In this document: piece after piece, positions 8,109-17,412 of the stretch
Layout of the letters: every line of letters starts with the position of its first letter
Position numbering within the stretch: the stretch's first letter is position 1
DNA from: Ignavibacteria bacterium
GTDB taxonomy: Bacteria; Bacteroidota; Ignavibacteria; Kapaibacteriales; Kapaibacteriaceae
Assembly (NCBI GenBank): GCA_016191145.1
Contig: JACPPD010000007.1
Coordinates: forward strand, 155,158-212,289
DNA length: 57,132 bases
Reading direction: 5' to 3'
Translations under genes and position numbers: made by a program
The notes under the pieces: model-generated
Told to the model about the DNA's origin: nothing
What the model saw: the letters and a program-made list of their open reading frames with translations, nothing else
Database searches by the model: none

Positions 8109-9767
8109 ATGAAAACAAAACAATCCAGGCAGATGATTGAAAGTAGCAGCCATTCGATTTCAGGAATTATTTACGATTTAATGGACCGAAGAAAATTTCC
8201 AGGTACTGTGTATGTCGAAGGGGGCTTGATAGCAGATATAGTTGAGGACGAAACTGTAAACTCTCAGCAACTGATAATGCCTGGTTTGGTGGATGCCCAT
8301 GTACACATCGAATCTTCGATGCTTGTGCCTTCGGAATTTGCGCGGTTGGCAGTTGTGCATGGTACTGTGGCAACAGTCAGCGATCCGCACGAGATTGCAA
8401 ATGTCTGTGGAATAGACGGCGTTAGATTCATGATCGAAAACGGCGAGGAAATGCCGTTCACATTTGCATTCGGCGCTCCATCGTGCGTTCCAGCAACTAG
8501 ATTCGAAACAGCGGGAGCAGAGATTACAGCAGACGATATCAGGGAGCTGTTTAAAGACAAGAGAATTCTCTATTTAAGCGAAATGATGAACTGGCCCGGC
8601 ATCTTGAATGAAGATGCCGAGGTATTGGCAAAGATTGCAGTTGCTAAAAAAGCAAAACGTCCAGTCGACGGACATGCACCCGGTCTTAAAGGCGCCGATG
8701 CGCGCAAATACGCAAAGAGGGGGATATCCACAGACCACGAATGTTTCACACTCGAAGAAGCGCTGGATAAAATTAAAGCTGGAATGAAAATTCTTATTCG
8801 CGAGGGTTCTGCAGCCCGAAACTATGATACCCTGCATACACTCTTACAATCGCACCCGGAGAGCATCATGTTCTGCTGCGATGATATTCATCCAGATAGT
8901 CTAGTCGCTGGACATATTAATGAACACGTAAAACGCTCGCTAGAGCTCGGTTACAACGAATTTGATGTTCTCAGAGCCGCATCGGTGCATCCGGTAGAAC
9001 ACTACAAGCTTCCAGTAGGTTTATTGAAAAAGGGCGATCCAGCAGATTTTATTGTTGTTGATAATATTGATGACTTTAACATCATTGAAACATGGATAAA
9101 GGGGTTTAAGGTTGCTGATAATGGTAAAACTCAGCTTCAGCATAGTTCGACGCCCAAAAACGGGACAGATGTTAATCCAATTAACAACTTCAGTCGGACA
9201 GAAATAACGTCAGGTGATATCCATATTGACGTCGACGATGAAGAAATACGCATCATCGTAGCTCATGATGGTCAGCTTGTAACAACGGAGGAAATTGGCC
9301 ACACAAAAGATCCGGACGTGCTAAAAATTATTGTGGTGAACAGATATGCAGACGTAAAACCCTCTGTAGCGTTCATAAAGGGCATGGGGCTGCGTCACGG
9401 TGCAATCGCTTCAAGCGTTGCTCACGATTCACATAACGTAATTGCTGTAGGGTGTACCGACGATGAAATCGTTGCAGCGGTGAACGGAGTAATTGCCGAG
9501 CGTGGAGGGATTAGCGTTGCAGTCGGACGTACGGTACAGGTTTTACCCCTGCCCGTAGGTGGCTTGATGAGTCTCGAGGACGGTTACAATGTTTCTCGTA
9601 TGTACAAAACACTCGATCGGTTGGCTAAGAATCAGGGTTCGCGGTTACGAGCCCCCTTCATGACGTTGTCTTTCATGGCCCTACTGGTTATACCACATCT
9701 TAAACTGAGTGACAAAGGACTATTTGATGGAAACACCTTTACATTCACAGAACTTGCAGTCGGTTAA
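8109..9767 (+). CDS. ade: Adenine deaminase
   Basis: Converts adenine to hypoxanthine plus ammonia in purine salvage. It is an amidohydrolase-superfamily metalloenzyme, 552 residues long. The metal-binding MPGLVDAHVHIESSMLVPSEFARLAV motif lies at about residues 57-82, followed by HGTVATVSDPHEIANVCG. Further His/Asp ligands appear in VDGHAPGLKG and ISTDHECF, and CCDDIHPDSL precedes the HPVEHYKLPVGLLKKGDPADFIVVDNI segment. The C-terminal adenine-deaminase-specific domain is present (SVAHDSHNVIAVG, RGGISVAVG). All diagnostic parts of the Ade family are visible. It is 16 bp downstream of the PIG-L gene and one base before the chosen nadC start. Confidence 0.95.
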   Translation: MKTKQSRQMIESSSHSISGIIYDLMDRRKFPGTVYVEGGLIADIVEDETVNSQQLIMPGLVDAHVHIESSMLVPSEFARLAVVHGTVATVSDPHEIANVCGIDGVRFMIENGEEMPFTFAFGAPSCVPATRFETAGAEITADDIRELFKDKRILYLSEMMNWPGILNEDAEVLAKIAVAKKAKRPVDGHAPGLKGADARKYAKRGISTDHECFTLEEALDKIKAGMKILIREGSAARNYDTLHTLLQSHPESIMFCCDDIHPDSLVAGHINEHVKRSLELGYNEFDVLRAASVHPVEHYKLPVGLLKKGDPADFIVVDNIDDFNIIETWIKGFKVADNGKTQLQHSSTPKNGTDVNPINNFSRTEITSGDIHIDVDDEEIRIIVAHDGQLVTTEEIGHTKDPDVLKIIVVNRYADVKPSVAFIKGMGLRHGAIASSVAHDSHNVIAVGCTDDEIVAAVNGVIAERGGISVAVGRTVQVLPLPVGGLMSLEDGYNVSRMYKTLDRLAKNQGSRLRAPFMTLSFMALLVIPHLKLSDKGLFDGNTFTFTELAVG

Positions 9768-9768
9768 G

Positions 9769-10653
9769 ATGCCTGGCAACACCCCTGCCAGCAGACTTTT
9801 AACCGATGCTTCGATTATCCGCCTTGTACAGATTGCAATAAACGAAGATGTTGGATCCGGCGATGTTACTACAGAACTCACCGTTCCCGCTGATGCTGTG
9901 GCTGCAGCGCGCTTTATTGTTAAACAAGATGGGATAATCTGCGGTCTGCCAATTCTTGAACTGGTACTGCGGCAGTTTTCTAAAGATTTCAATCTTGAAT
10001 TGAAAGTTAACGAGGGTGACTATGCAGATGCCGGAACAGTTGTTGCCACTGTCGACGGGCCTGCCCACGCTCTGCTTGGCGCAGAGCGGACGTGTTTGAA
10101 TTTCATTCAGCGAATGAGCGGCGTTGCAACTAAGACGCGAGCCTATGCCGATCGCATTGCCGGAACCGCAGCACGGATTCTCGATACGCGAAAAACAATT
10201 CCCGGATGGCGTCTGCTTGATAAATACGCTACTTCAGTTGGCGGCGCAATTAATCACAGGGTTGGACTGTATGATATGGTTATGATTAAGGACAATCACA
10301 TAACAGCAAGCGGTAGTATTGGTAGCGCAGTTAATTCTGTCGTGGAGGAATTAAGGGGCCGATCGAATCTGAAGGTGGAGGTTGAAGCGCGCAATCTCGA
10401 CGATGTGGAGGAGATTATGCGGTGCGGCGGAATCGATAGAATCATGTTCGACAACTTTACTCCGCAGCAAGTACACGAAGGCGTGATGATAGTTGACAGG
10501 CGAATGGAAACTGAAGCGAGCGGAGGAATTACATTCGACAATATTTACAGATATGCCGAAACGGGCGTCGACTTCATCAGCGTCGGCGCAATCACCCACA
10601 GTGCTGCCGCGTTAGATATCAGCATGAAACTCTACGTGCCGAGGAGTTCTTAA
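9769..10653 (+). CDS. nadC: Nicotinate-nucleotide pyrophosphorylase (quinolinate phosphoribosyltransferase)
   Basis: Converts quinolinate and PRPP to nicotinate mononucleotide in de novo NAD synthesis. From the ATG at 9769, one base after the ade stop, it is 294 residues, the family size. The frame extends 20 codons into ade (to 9709), but those residues are not family-like. Motifs include EDVGSGDVTTE near the N-terminus, ERTCLNFIQRMSGVATKT, RILDTRKTIPGWRLLDKYATSVGGAINHRVGLYDMVMIKDNH (PRPP and quinolinate site), EVEARNLDD, and the C-terminal FISVGAITHSAAALDISMKL. With nadK close by, two NAD(P) synthesis genes share this cluster. Confidence 0.96.
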   Translation: MPGNTPASRLLTDASIIRLVQIAINEDVGSGDVTTELTVPADAVAAARFIVKQDGIICGLPILELVLRQFSKDFNLELKVNEGDYADAGTVVATVDGPAHALLGAERTCLNFIQRMSGVATKTRAYADRIAGTAARILDTRKTIPGWRLLDKYATSVGGAINHRVGLYDMVMIKDNHITASGSIGSAVNSVVEELRGRSNLKVEVEARNLDDVEEIMRCGGIDRIMFDNFTPQQVHEGVMIVDRRMETEASGGITFDNIYRYAETGVDFISVGAITHSAAALDISMKLYVPRSS

Positions 10654-10659
10654 ATAAGG

Positions 10660-11190
10660 TTACGTTTTTCTTGGCCTATGCCCGTTGATGATGCTCATTG
10701 CCACATGGTGTACACTGTCGCGCAGGTGCGCCGGTTTAAGCACGCGAATCTTACCGCCGAACGAGATAATCCAATGAACTAGCACATCGGTGACTGGTAC
10801 GGTTAGCATGAGCTGAATCTTGCCACCTTCGAGTTCGACAATTTTTTGTGAAGGATGCAATTCCATAAGGTGAAATTGATCGGCGATTTCAGAATCAATT
10901 TCAAGCACCACATTAATGTAGTCGCCATGATCGGTGTGAGCGTTTAGACCGCTGATATGCGGTGCGAACAGAACCGGGATCGGACCATTCAGTGTATAGG
11001 ACTTTTTCTTCGGATCGTACGCGATTGGCAGATGCAGGCTGTTAATTAAATAGTCCAAATCGCGCGCTATTGTGCGAGGACTAACTTCAAGAATAGTTGC
11101 CATCGCGCCTGCAGTTACCCGTTCCCCATGAATGAGCGAGCTAAGGATTGACTGGATGCGATAGAGCGTTGGTCTTGACACGCTCTTCAT
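10660..11190 (-). CDS. HTH regulator with WCX-like C-terminus, central WYL domain missing
   Basis: A helix-turn-helix region of the DeoR/HTH_11 type spans the first 65 residues (LYRIQSILSSLIHGERVTAGAMATILEVSPRTIARDLDYL). A C-terminal part follows directly (VVLEIDSEIADQFHLMELHPSQKI, then LTVPVTDVLVHWIISFGGKIRVLKP) that resembles the WCX oligomerisation segment of WYL regulators. The ~100-residue WYL ligand domain usually between them is absent, giving 176 residues rather than ~320. I chose the ATG at 11190 because the HTH starts there; the frame is open to 11316. It lies downstream of rpoN on the same strand. Targets are unknown. Confidence 0.72.
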   Translation of the reverse strand: MKSVSRPTLYRIQSILSSLIHGERVTAGAMATILEVSPRTIARDLDYLINSLHLPIAYDPKKKSYTLNGPIPVLFAPHISGLNAHTDHGDYINVVLEIDSEIADQFHLMELHPSQKIVELEGGKIQLMLTVPVTDVLVHWIISFGGKIRVLKPAHLRDSVHHVAMSIINGHRPRKT

Positions 11191-11337
11191 TAAAAAACTG
11201 AATTGAACTTCACGAATTAGATGCGATGCTACGTCGCTCACTATGCCATATACTGTCATAGTCGGAAATTCAACGTGTTTTTCTTGGTTTGTCACACATG
11301 TACGTCGTGTGTACATGGCGTAATGTGACTACACTAA

Positions 11338-12993
11338 CTACAGTTCCCGACGAAGCCGTGCAACAGGAATGCGAAGTTGTTCGCGGTACTTGGCAACGGT
11401 TCTTCTGGCAACCTTATAGCCAACTTTTTTCAGATCTCTGGCAAGCTTTTCGTCGCTCAGCGGTTTAACTTTCGATTCATCCCCGATTAAATCTCTAATT
11501 TTTTGTTTGATAATTCTTGTCGATACCTCTTCACCTTCTTCTGTAATCAGTGATTCACTGAAGAAATACTTCAGCTCGAACGTTCCAAACTCTGTCTGAA
11601 CGTATTTACCGTTTACAATTCTGCAAATCGTGGATATGTCGAGTCCGGTAATTGCGGCCACATCGCGATAGATAAGGGGCTTTAAACCTATCGGACCAGA
11701 CTTAAGAAATTCGGTTTGTAATCCCGCAATGGCCGTCATTACACGCAGCATGGTACTCTTTCGCTGACGTATTGCCTGTATCAGAAACTTCGCATCTTCA
11801 TATTTCTTGCGGAGCCACTCACGTGTTTCTTTGTTGAACTTGTGATTTCGAGCCTCACGCTTTAGCCGTTCGTAAGCATTGCTGACGCGAAGCGTGGGCA
11901 GCCTGCTGTCGTTCACTGTGATGGAGAAATCCGATTCATCTTCAGTTTTTTCGATGATAAAGTCGGGGACAAGAGTGTTGACTTCGTATTCAATGGTTCC
12001 GCTGCCCGGGCGAGGATTCAGGTGGCGAATTACGTCGATTGCTTCACGCAGGTATTCTTCGGTAACATCAAGCTGTCGTTCAATAACGTTAAAATGCTTC
12101 ATTGCAAATGCTTCGTATGCATCGGTCAGTACTAGCAATGCAAGCTTCTGCGCTGCATTGGGTTTCCGAACCGACTTCAATTGAGCGATGAGGCATTCCT
12201 GCACATTCCGCGAAGCAAATCCGGGAGGATCCAGCATTTGGATTTTCTTCACAACCTGGTCGGCCTGTTTCAACGAAATTGGAATTAGGGAGCGATCGAT
12301 TCCGTCTATCAGTCCTTTCTCGTAGGCAGACTTCTTTGCGCCAAGCAACAAATGAGCATGCAAGGCAAGGTCGTGTTCCGAAAACACTGCATTGACTTCG
12401 GCAATGAGATCATTGATATCGCGACGCAGATATCCGTCTGAGTCAACATTACCGATGACGTACTCGCCAAACAGTCTCTCTTCATCGGAAAGGTTCAGAA
12501 ATTGCAACTGCTCTGTAAGTTCATCTTCTAACGATGGGGCATCGCGGAACTGTGGTTCTGTTCCCTCCGAATCATCATCGTCACCTGCAAAATCACTAGC
12601 CTTGCCAGAGCTTGGGTCTTCACCCCATATCAGCTTGTAAAACTCAAAGGCATCCGTTTCATCAAATGGCTGTGGTTGTTCGCTAATGGATTCGTCTGAT
12701 TGATGCGGCGCGCTCAGTGAATCAGCAGGTATGGCAGAGGATCCTCGGTCGGGCAATTCGGATGGAGATTCCTGCAACGATGCTTCTGCATCCCGACTGC
12801 GAAATGATTCGTCTCCCTGCACATTCTCTGGTACATCGTCGCGTTCCTCTTCAAGCATAGGATTGTTCTCAACCTCGCCGCGAACGTGCTGTTCGAACTG
12901 AAGCGCCGACAATTGCAAAAGCTTCAGATACTGTATCTGCTGAGGCGTCAGCGTTTGCTGAAGCGATGCCTGCAGATTTAAACCAAGCTTCAT
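11338..12993 (-). CDS. rpoN: RNA polymerase sigma-54 factor
   Basis: Alternative sigma factor that binds promoters with GG/GC elements at -24/-12 and needs AAA+ activators. It is 551 residues. Region I is Gln/Leu rich (MKLGLNLQASLQQTLTPQQI), followed by a long acidic linker (about residues 50-150, DE-rich), the core-binding domain, and the DNA-binding domain. The diagnostic RpoN box reads ARRTVAKYRE at residues 529-538. The ATG overlaps the stop of the DUF3109 gene by 4 bp. No sigma-54 activator is visible in the window, so its regulon cannot be read here. Confidence 0.97.
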   Translation of the reverse strand: MKLGLNLQASLQQTLTPQQIQYLKLLQLSALQFEQHVRGEVENNPMLEEERDDVPENVQGDESFRSRDAEASLQESPSELPDRGSSAIPADSLSAPHQSDESISEQPQPFDETDAFEFYKLIWGEDPSSGKASDFAGDDDDSEGTEPQFRDAPSLEDELTEQLQFLNLSDEERLFGEYVIGNVDSDGYLRRDINDLIAEVNAVFSEHDLALHAHLLLGAKKSAYEKGLIDGIDRSLIPISLKQADQVVKKIQMLDPPGFASRNVQECLIAQLKSVRKPNAAQKLALLVLTDAYEAFAMKHFNVIERQLDVTEEYLREAIDVIRHLNPRPGSGTIEYEVNTLVPDFIIEKTEDESDFSITVNDSRLPTLRVSNAYERLKREARNHKFNKETREWLRKKYEDAKFLIQAIRQRKSTMLRVMTAIAGLQTEFLKSGPIGLKPLIYRDVAAITGLDISTICRIVNGKYVQTEFGTFELKYFFSESLITEEGEEVSTRIIKQKIRDLIGDESKVKPLSDEKLARDLKKVGYKVARRTVAKYREQLRIPVARLRREL

Positions 12994-13565
12994 TGGGTTT
13001 TCTCCTGCCGCCTCTTCAAACTTAGTTGAACAATCCTGTTGTACATGTCTTCGCCGACGGCGCGGATCAGTGCTTCTCGCACTGTTTCGATCAGCTTGAC
13101 GTTACTTCGCTCACCACGCTGTCTTCCCGGCTTACATTCCTCAAATTGTTCGTAGAAAATATATGGTCCTCCAAAGTCGGCAATTCGAATAGGAAAGAGA
13201 TGGCATGAAAGGGGCTTCCTAAATGTGCTCTCGCCGGCATGCCATGCCTTTTCGAGAGTGCATACGGCTACATTTTGTTCGTAAGCAACAAATACACAAT
13301 CTTTATCATCAATGCACACAGTAGTCCAATCACCTGCGTGGCCTTCAAGCGGACCCTTCTCATGAAGAACTTTCTTCGATGCTTCGCTGAGATATTTTTC
13401 AGCGGCAGGTTGTGCGCTTTGAATTAATTCAACTTCTTTATCAAGTACTGGCGCGCCGGCACCGCCGGGTAGCGTGCAACATGCCCCTTTACAGCGATGT
13501 ACGTCGCATGCAAATCGTGCACTTAGCACGGTTTCGTCGATAAGCAAATGGTCCAGCGAAATCAT
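12990..13565 (-). CDS. DUF3109 family cysteine-rich protein
   Basis: Cytoplasmic protein of 191 residues with the DUF3109 signature. The N-terminal Cys cluster reads ACDVHRCKGACC. Further conserved segments are CVFVAYEQNVAVCTLEKAW, KPLSCHLFPIRI and FEECKPGR, so many cysteines are placed as if to bind a metal or Fe-S cluster. The family function is not established. I chose the ATG at 13565 because family members begin at this point (MISLDHLLIDE); a GTG six codons upstream (13583) is possible. It overlaps rpoN by 4 bp downstream and follows copA by 26 bp, within a long minus-strand transcription unit. Confidence 0.86.
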   Translation of the reverse strand: MISLDHLLIDETVLSARFACDVHRCKGACCTLPGGAGAPVLDKEVELIQSAQPAAEKYLSEASKKVLHEKGPLEGHAGDWTTVCIDDKDCVFVAYEQNVAVCTLEKAWHAGESTFRKPLSCHLFPIRIADFGGPYIFYEQFEECKPGRQRGERSNVKLIETVREALIRAVGEDMYNRIVQLSLKRRQEKTQ

Positions 13566-13591
13566 TTCGCTGAAAAATAGCACGTTTTTTG

Positions 13592-15868
13592 CTAGAGCAT
13601 GCGTTTTAAGCGCAGCGCATTACTAACAACCGTCACCGAACTCAGGGCCATGGCGGTTGCGGCAATGATTGGCGAGAGCAGCCAGCCAGTGAAGGGGGCC
13701 AGAATTCCGGCAGCAATGGGAATACCGAGCGTGTTGTAAAGAAAGGCTAGAAACAGGTTCTGACGAACCGTTTTCATGGTGGTTTTTGAGACGTCGATGG
13801 CGTCGATAAGACTGGAAATGTCGTTTCTTACAAGGGTAACGTCGGCAGTCGACTTTGCAATATCCGTTCCTCCGCCTACTGCAACTCCTACGTCGGCCTG
13901 CGCCAGCCCGGGCGCATCGTTGATGCCGTCACCGACCATTACAACTTGCTCGCCCCTTCGCTGAAGATTTTCAATCGCCGCTGCTTTGTCGGCAGGAAGA
14001 ACTTCGGCGATGACTTCATCGATGCCAACCTGACGTGCTATCGCTTGCGCCGTGGCTTTTTTGTCTCCCGTGATTATCGATACTGAATAACCTCGGTTCT
14101 TAAGATTTTTTATTATGTCTGCCGAGGCTGGCCTTATCGTGTCAGCGGTTCCAACTGCAGCGAGAACCATACCGTCGATGGCGACGAAGTTAGGCGAAAC
14201 TCCCTGTTCTGACCATTTCGCAGCATAGTTTTCCAGATTCGAATCGATGAGAAGCATTGCATCAGTCATCAGCGATTCATTGCCAATGCGAACCTTGTGT
14301 TTCCCCACAGTACCCACTACGCCCTTACCGGGTATCGCTTCCGTGCTTTCAGGTTCTGTGGTTCCTATGGCTTCACCATTTGGGTGATAATTTGTAAAAC
14401 ACTTTGCAAGAGGATGCTCAGATCTTCGCTGAACAGAATGAACGAGTTCCCACAGCGCTGTGGCTGCATCGGTTCTTTGCCAGCGGAGTGCAGCAGTGTT
14501 TTCAAAAGTTTGAGAGTATTCTACGTTCACCACCTTCGGAGTACCGTGTGTAATGGTTCCGGTTTTATCGAACACGAACCTGGTAGCTTCGCTGAGCTTC
14601 TGAAGAGCTTCTGCATTGCTGAATAGAATGCCGCGCTTGGCAGCAGCTCCGCTCCCAACTATGATGGCAGCGGGAGTTGCCAGACCCAACGCGCATGGAC
14701 ATGCAATGATGAGAACTGAAATCGATGTAGTAAGCGCCATCGCGAGCGGTGCATCAGCAGGAGATGCCAACATCCACACAACGAAGGTTACAACTGCAAT
14801 TACAATTACGATTGGAACGAAGACGCTGCTGATTCGATCGGCAAGATGCTGAATCGGCGCCTTAGAGGCTTGAGCGCTTTCAACAGACCTAATGATTCCT
14901 GCTAGCACCGTATCGGAGCCCACTGCCGCTGCCCGCATAACTAACGTACCGTTTCCATTCAGCGTGCCGCCCGTTAGAACAGCGTCCTTGCCCTTCTCGT
15001 TAGGACTGCTCTCACCGGTAATCATGGATTCATCAACGCTGGAGAATCCGGAGATCACAACACCGTCGACGGGAATCCGCGTGCCGGGAAGGACGATGAC
15101 GGTGTCGTTGACGATAACGTTGGAAGCATCAACATCAACTTCCTCGCCATTACGCCGAACCCTGGCAGTTGGCGGCGCAAGTTCAAGCAGTGCATGCAGC
15201 GCCTCGGCAGTCTTGCCCTTTGCCCGCGCCTCAAGCCATTTCCCCAAAAGGATCAGCGTGATGATAACAGAAGCAGTATCGAAGTATGCTCCGGCATGGG
15301 ACTCTCCGGCGAACAGCCCCTCCGGCCTAAAAGTTAAAAATGTTGAGTAAATGAATGCTGCCAGCGTTCCTATGGAAACGAGAGTGTCCATCGTAGCGCT
15401 TCCATGCAGCATGGACTTCCACGCTCCGATGTAGAACATACGGCCAGCCCAGAGAACTGGAAGGGTTAAAGCAAACAAAACAGTGTTCCATTCTGCAGTG
15501 TGAAGACCTAACAGAGTTGGGTTGAACATTAGCGTCATCGACGCTGCAACAACCAACACGGTAAATGGTAGCGACAAGAACAGTGCCTGTTTAATTCTGT
15601 TGGTTGAAATGTCCTGACGCTTCACGACGTCAGACTTCGACGTCTTCCTCTCAGAATAGATGCCTTCTACTGTGTAACCTGCACGCTCAATTGCCTGATG
15701 CAAATCTCTGTCTTCTACAACGCCATCAATTTCCACCCGCGCCTGGTTCAGCACCAGGTTAACGGAAGCCTGCACCACACCAGGCACCTTTGATAACTGG
15801 TTCTCAACTCTCTGCACACAGGAGGCGCAGTGCATGCCCCCTACATCAACAGTCTTTGTAACGCTCAT
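13592..15868 (-). CDS. copA: Copper-translocating P-type ATPase
   Basis: P1B-type ATPase exporting Cu(I) from the cytoplasm. It is 758 residues with a single N-terminal heavy-metal domain (GMHCASC, Cys14 and Cys17), a membrane domain with the CPC metal site at residues 390-392 (IACPCALGLATPAA), the phosphorylated Asp434 in DKTGTITHGTP, and GDGINDAP at 646-653. Residues TGES and HPLAK-type nucleotide-site elements are also present (SEHPLAKCF). CPC with GMxCxxC supports copper or silver rather than zinc or cadmium. The start overlaps the stop of the dienelactone hydrolase gene by 4 bp. No CsoR/CueR-type regulator is adjacent, so control is unclear. Confidence 0.95.
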   Translation of the reverse strand: MSVTKTVDVGGMHCASCVQRVENQLSKVPGVVQASVNLVLNQARVEIDGVVEDRDLHQAIERAGYTVEGIYSERKTSKSDVVKRQDISTNRIKQALFLSLPFTVLVVAASMTLMFNPTLLGLHTAEWNTVLFALTLPVLWAGRMFYIGAWKSMLHGSATMDTLVSIGTLAAFIYSTFLTFRPEGLFAGESHAGAYFDTASVIITLILLGKWLEARAKGKTAEALHALLELAPPTARVRRNGEEVDVDASNVIVNDTVIVLPGTRIPVDGVVISGFSSVDESMITGESSPNEKGKDAVLTGGTLNGNGTLVMRAAAVGSDTVLAGIIRSVESAQASKAPIQHLADRISSVFVPIVIVIAVVTFVVWMLASPADAPLAMALTTSISVLIIACPCALGLATPAAIIVGSGAAAKRGILFSNAEALQKLSEATRFVFDKTGTITHGTPKVVNVEYSQTFENTAALRWQRTDAATALWELVHSVQRRSEHPLAKCFTNYHPNGEAIGTTEPESTEAIPGKGVVGTVGKHKVRIGNESLMTDAMLLIDSNLENYAAKWSEQGVSPNFVAIDGMVLAAVGTADTIRPASADIIKNLKNRGYSVSIITGDKKATAQAIARQVGIDEVIAEVLPADKAAAIENLQRRGEQVVMVGDGINDAPGLAQADVGVAVGGGTDIAKSTADVTLVRNDISSLIDAIDVSKTTMKTVRQNLFLAFLYNTLGIPIAAGILAPFTGWLLSPIIAATAMALSSVTVVSNALRLKRML

Positions 15869-16713
15869 TTTAACAAGTTCTCTTTAAAAAAATTTATCAT
15901 TAAATTGTAGGCATCGGCAGACGCCACGGAATCATGATTGGGGTTGCTAGGATTAGCAAAGGCATGATCGGCATTGTAATACTTTACAGTAAGTGAATTG
16001 CCTGTAGCAGTCATCGCCTGCTGAAAACCGTTTACAACGTCGCGAGTAATCCATGCATCTTTCTCAGCAAATATTCCCAGGACCGGCGCATTCAGCGATT
16101 GCAGTTTGTCCCGATCCAGCTCTGGCATGCCATAGTATATCACACAGGCTTTTGCTCTGCGCTGAGCAATCAAGGTAGCTTGCATCGACCAGCCCCCTCC
16201 AAAGCACCATCCGACCGTACCAATACTGTTATCCGAAGGAACTTCTTTGAGGACTGCCCTAATTCCTTCACGGGCTTCTGCGTCATCTACACCTTGCATT
16301 AAAGTTGCAGCCTGATTACGGTTGGTAGCAACCGTGCCACCGAATAAATCCACTGCAATTACCGTGGACTTCTCATCAAGTGATTTGTAGATCTCGTCGC
16401 ACTGTTGTTTGATATAGTCGTTTAAACCCCACCATTCATGAAAAACAAGGACTGTTGCGCGGCTTTGAGTGCCGCCTTTTACTTTGTAAATCTTAACCTT
16501 CTTGCCCGAATTCGTCGTAACAAATTCATTTGATCCCAGTGCTTTGGCGTATGCAAACGGAGTGGGCACATCATGAGACAAACGAAATGCAGCGTTTGTG
16601 CTGAATGCTGCAAACTGTTCCGTTGGGGAACAACATGGCTGTTGTGCTGAAGTCATCGTTGCGGCAATCACAATGAAAATAAAAATGCAGTCGAATTGTT
16701 TAACAACATTCAC
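15865..16713 (-). CDS. Exported dienelactone hydrolase family protein
   Basis: Alpha/beta hydrolase of the dienelactone hydrolase type with a cysteine nucleophile. The nucleophile elbow is GWCFGGG with Cys170. The acid is in FAEKDAWI and the base in YYNADHAFAN. An N-terminal hydrophobic signal (about residues 8-23, FDCIFIFIVIAATMTSAQQ) indicates export. It has 282 residues; the N-terminal ~60 residues extend beyond the core fold and include a CC pair (QPCCSPTEQ). It overlaps copA by 4 bp and follows msrA by 5 bp, so it sits in a metal and oxidative-stress unit. The natural substrate is unknown; the family includes many non-dienelactone esterases. Confidence 0.86.
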   Translation of the reverse strand: MNVVKQFDCIFIFIVIAATMTSAQQPCCSPTEQFAAFSTNAAFRLSHDVPTPFAYAKALGSNEFVTTNSGKKVKIYKVKGGTQSRATVLVFHEWWGLNDYIKQQCDEIYKSLDEKSTVIAVDLFGGTVATNRNQAATLMQGVDDAEAREGIRAVLKEVPSDNSIGTVGWCFGGGWSMQATLIAQRRAKACVIYYGMPELDRDKLQSLNAPVLGIFAEKDAWITRDVVNGFQQAMTATGNSLTVKYYNADHAFANPSNPNHDSVASADAYNLMINFFKENLLK

Positions 16714-16718
16714 TGTCG

Positions 16719-17384
16719 TTACTTGTATTCGGTTTTAACACGGTCTTTGAATTGCTTCATAAACTTTTCTACTTTCGGTCGGACAACAAATGCACAATAC
16801 GGCTGTGAGCCATTCTCGTTAAAGTAATTCTGATGGTAATCCTCGGCCTTGTAAAACGCTTTAAAGGGCGCAACCTGCGTAACAATTGGATCCTGCCACG
16901 TTTTCAGTTTCTCAAGCTGACGCAGGTATTCTTCGGCGATATTTTTTTGATATTCATCGTGATAAAAAATTGCGCTTCTATATTGAGTTCCAACGTCGTT
17001 GCCCTGGCGGTTCAGCGTTGTAGGATCGTGTGCCGAAAAGAAAACGTGCAGGATGTCTTCGTACGATATCACCGACGCGTCGAACGTTATCTGACATACT
17101 TCTGCATGGCCGGACGTGCCCGCCGACACTTCTTCGTACGTTGGATTAGGCTTGCTGCCGCCACTATACCCGCTTTCAACTTTATGGACGCCTTCGAGGC
17201 GTTGATACACAGCTTCGATGCACCAAAAACAGCCGCCTGCAAGTGTGGCAGTATCCATTGATTTATTAACCATAGCAAGTGATTGAGTTGTTACGCTGGG
17301 GGCTGGGATATTCTTGTTATCCTGTGCACACGAGAGAACTGACTGTGCACCTAACACCATCAATGCCCACAAGAACATGTTCAT
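16719..17384 (-). CDS. msrA: Peptide methionine sulfoxide reductase MsrA, lipoprotein form
   Basis: Reduces methionine-S-sulfoxide in oxidised proteins. The core carries GGCFWCIEAVYQRLEGV with catalytic Cys52, GYSGGSKPNPTYEEVSAGTSGHAEV, and DPTTLNRQGNDVGTQYRSAIF, all diagnostic. The N-terminus is a lipoprotein signal ending in SVLSC (Cys19), so the enzyme should be anchored in the envelope and act on periplasmic proteins. It is 221 residues, with a linker of about 30 residues before the catalytic motif. It lies between mscS and the hydrolase in the copA-containing minus-strand unit, consistent with copper or oxidant damage repair in the periplasm. Confidence 0.95.
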   Translation of the reverse strand: MNMFLWALMVLGAQSVLSCAQDNKNIPAPSVTTQSLAMVNKSMDTATLAGGCFWCIEAVYQRLEGVHKVESGYSGGSKPNPTYEEVSAGTSGHAEVCQITFDASVISYEDILHVFFSAHDPTTLNRQGNDVGTQYRSAIFYHDEYQKNIAEEYLRQLEKLKTWQDPIVTQVAPFKAFYKAEDYHQNYFNENGSQPYCAFVVRPKVEKFMKQFKDRVKTEYK

Positions 17385-17412
17385 TCCAGTCTGTTCGTTA
17401 TGTATACCCCAT

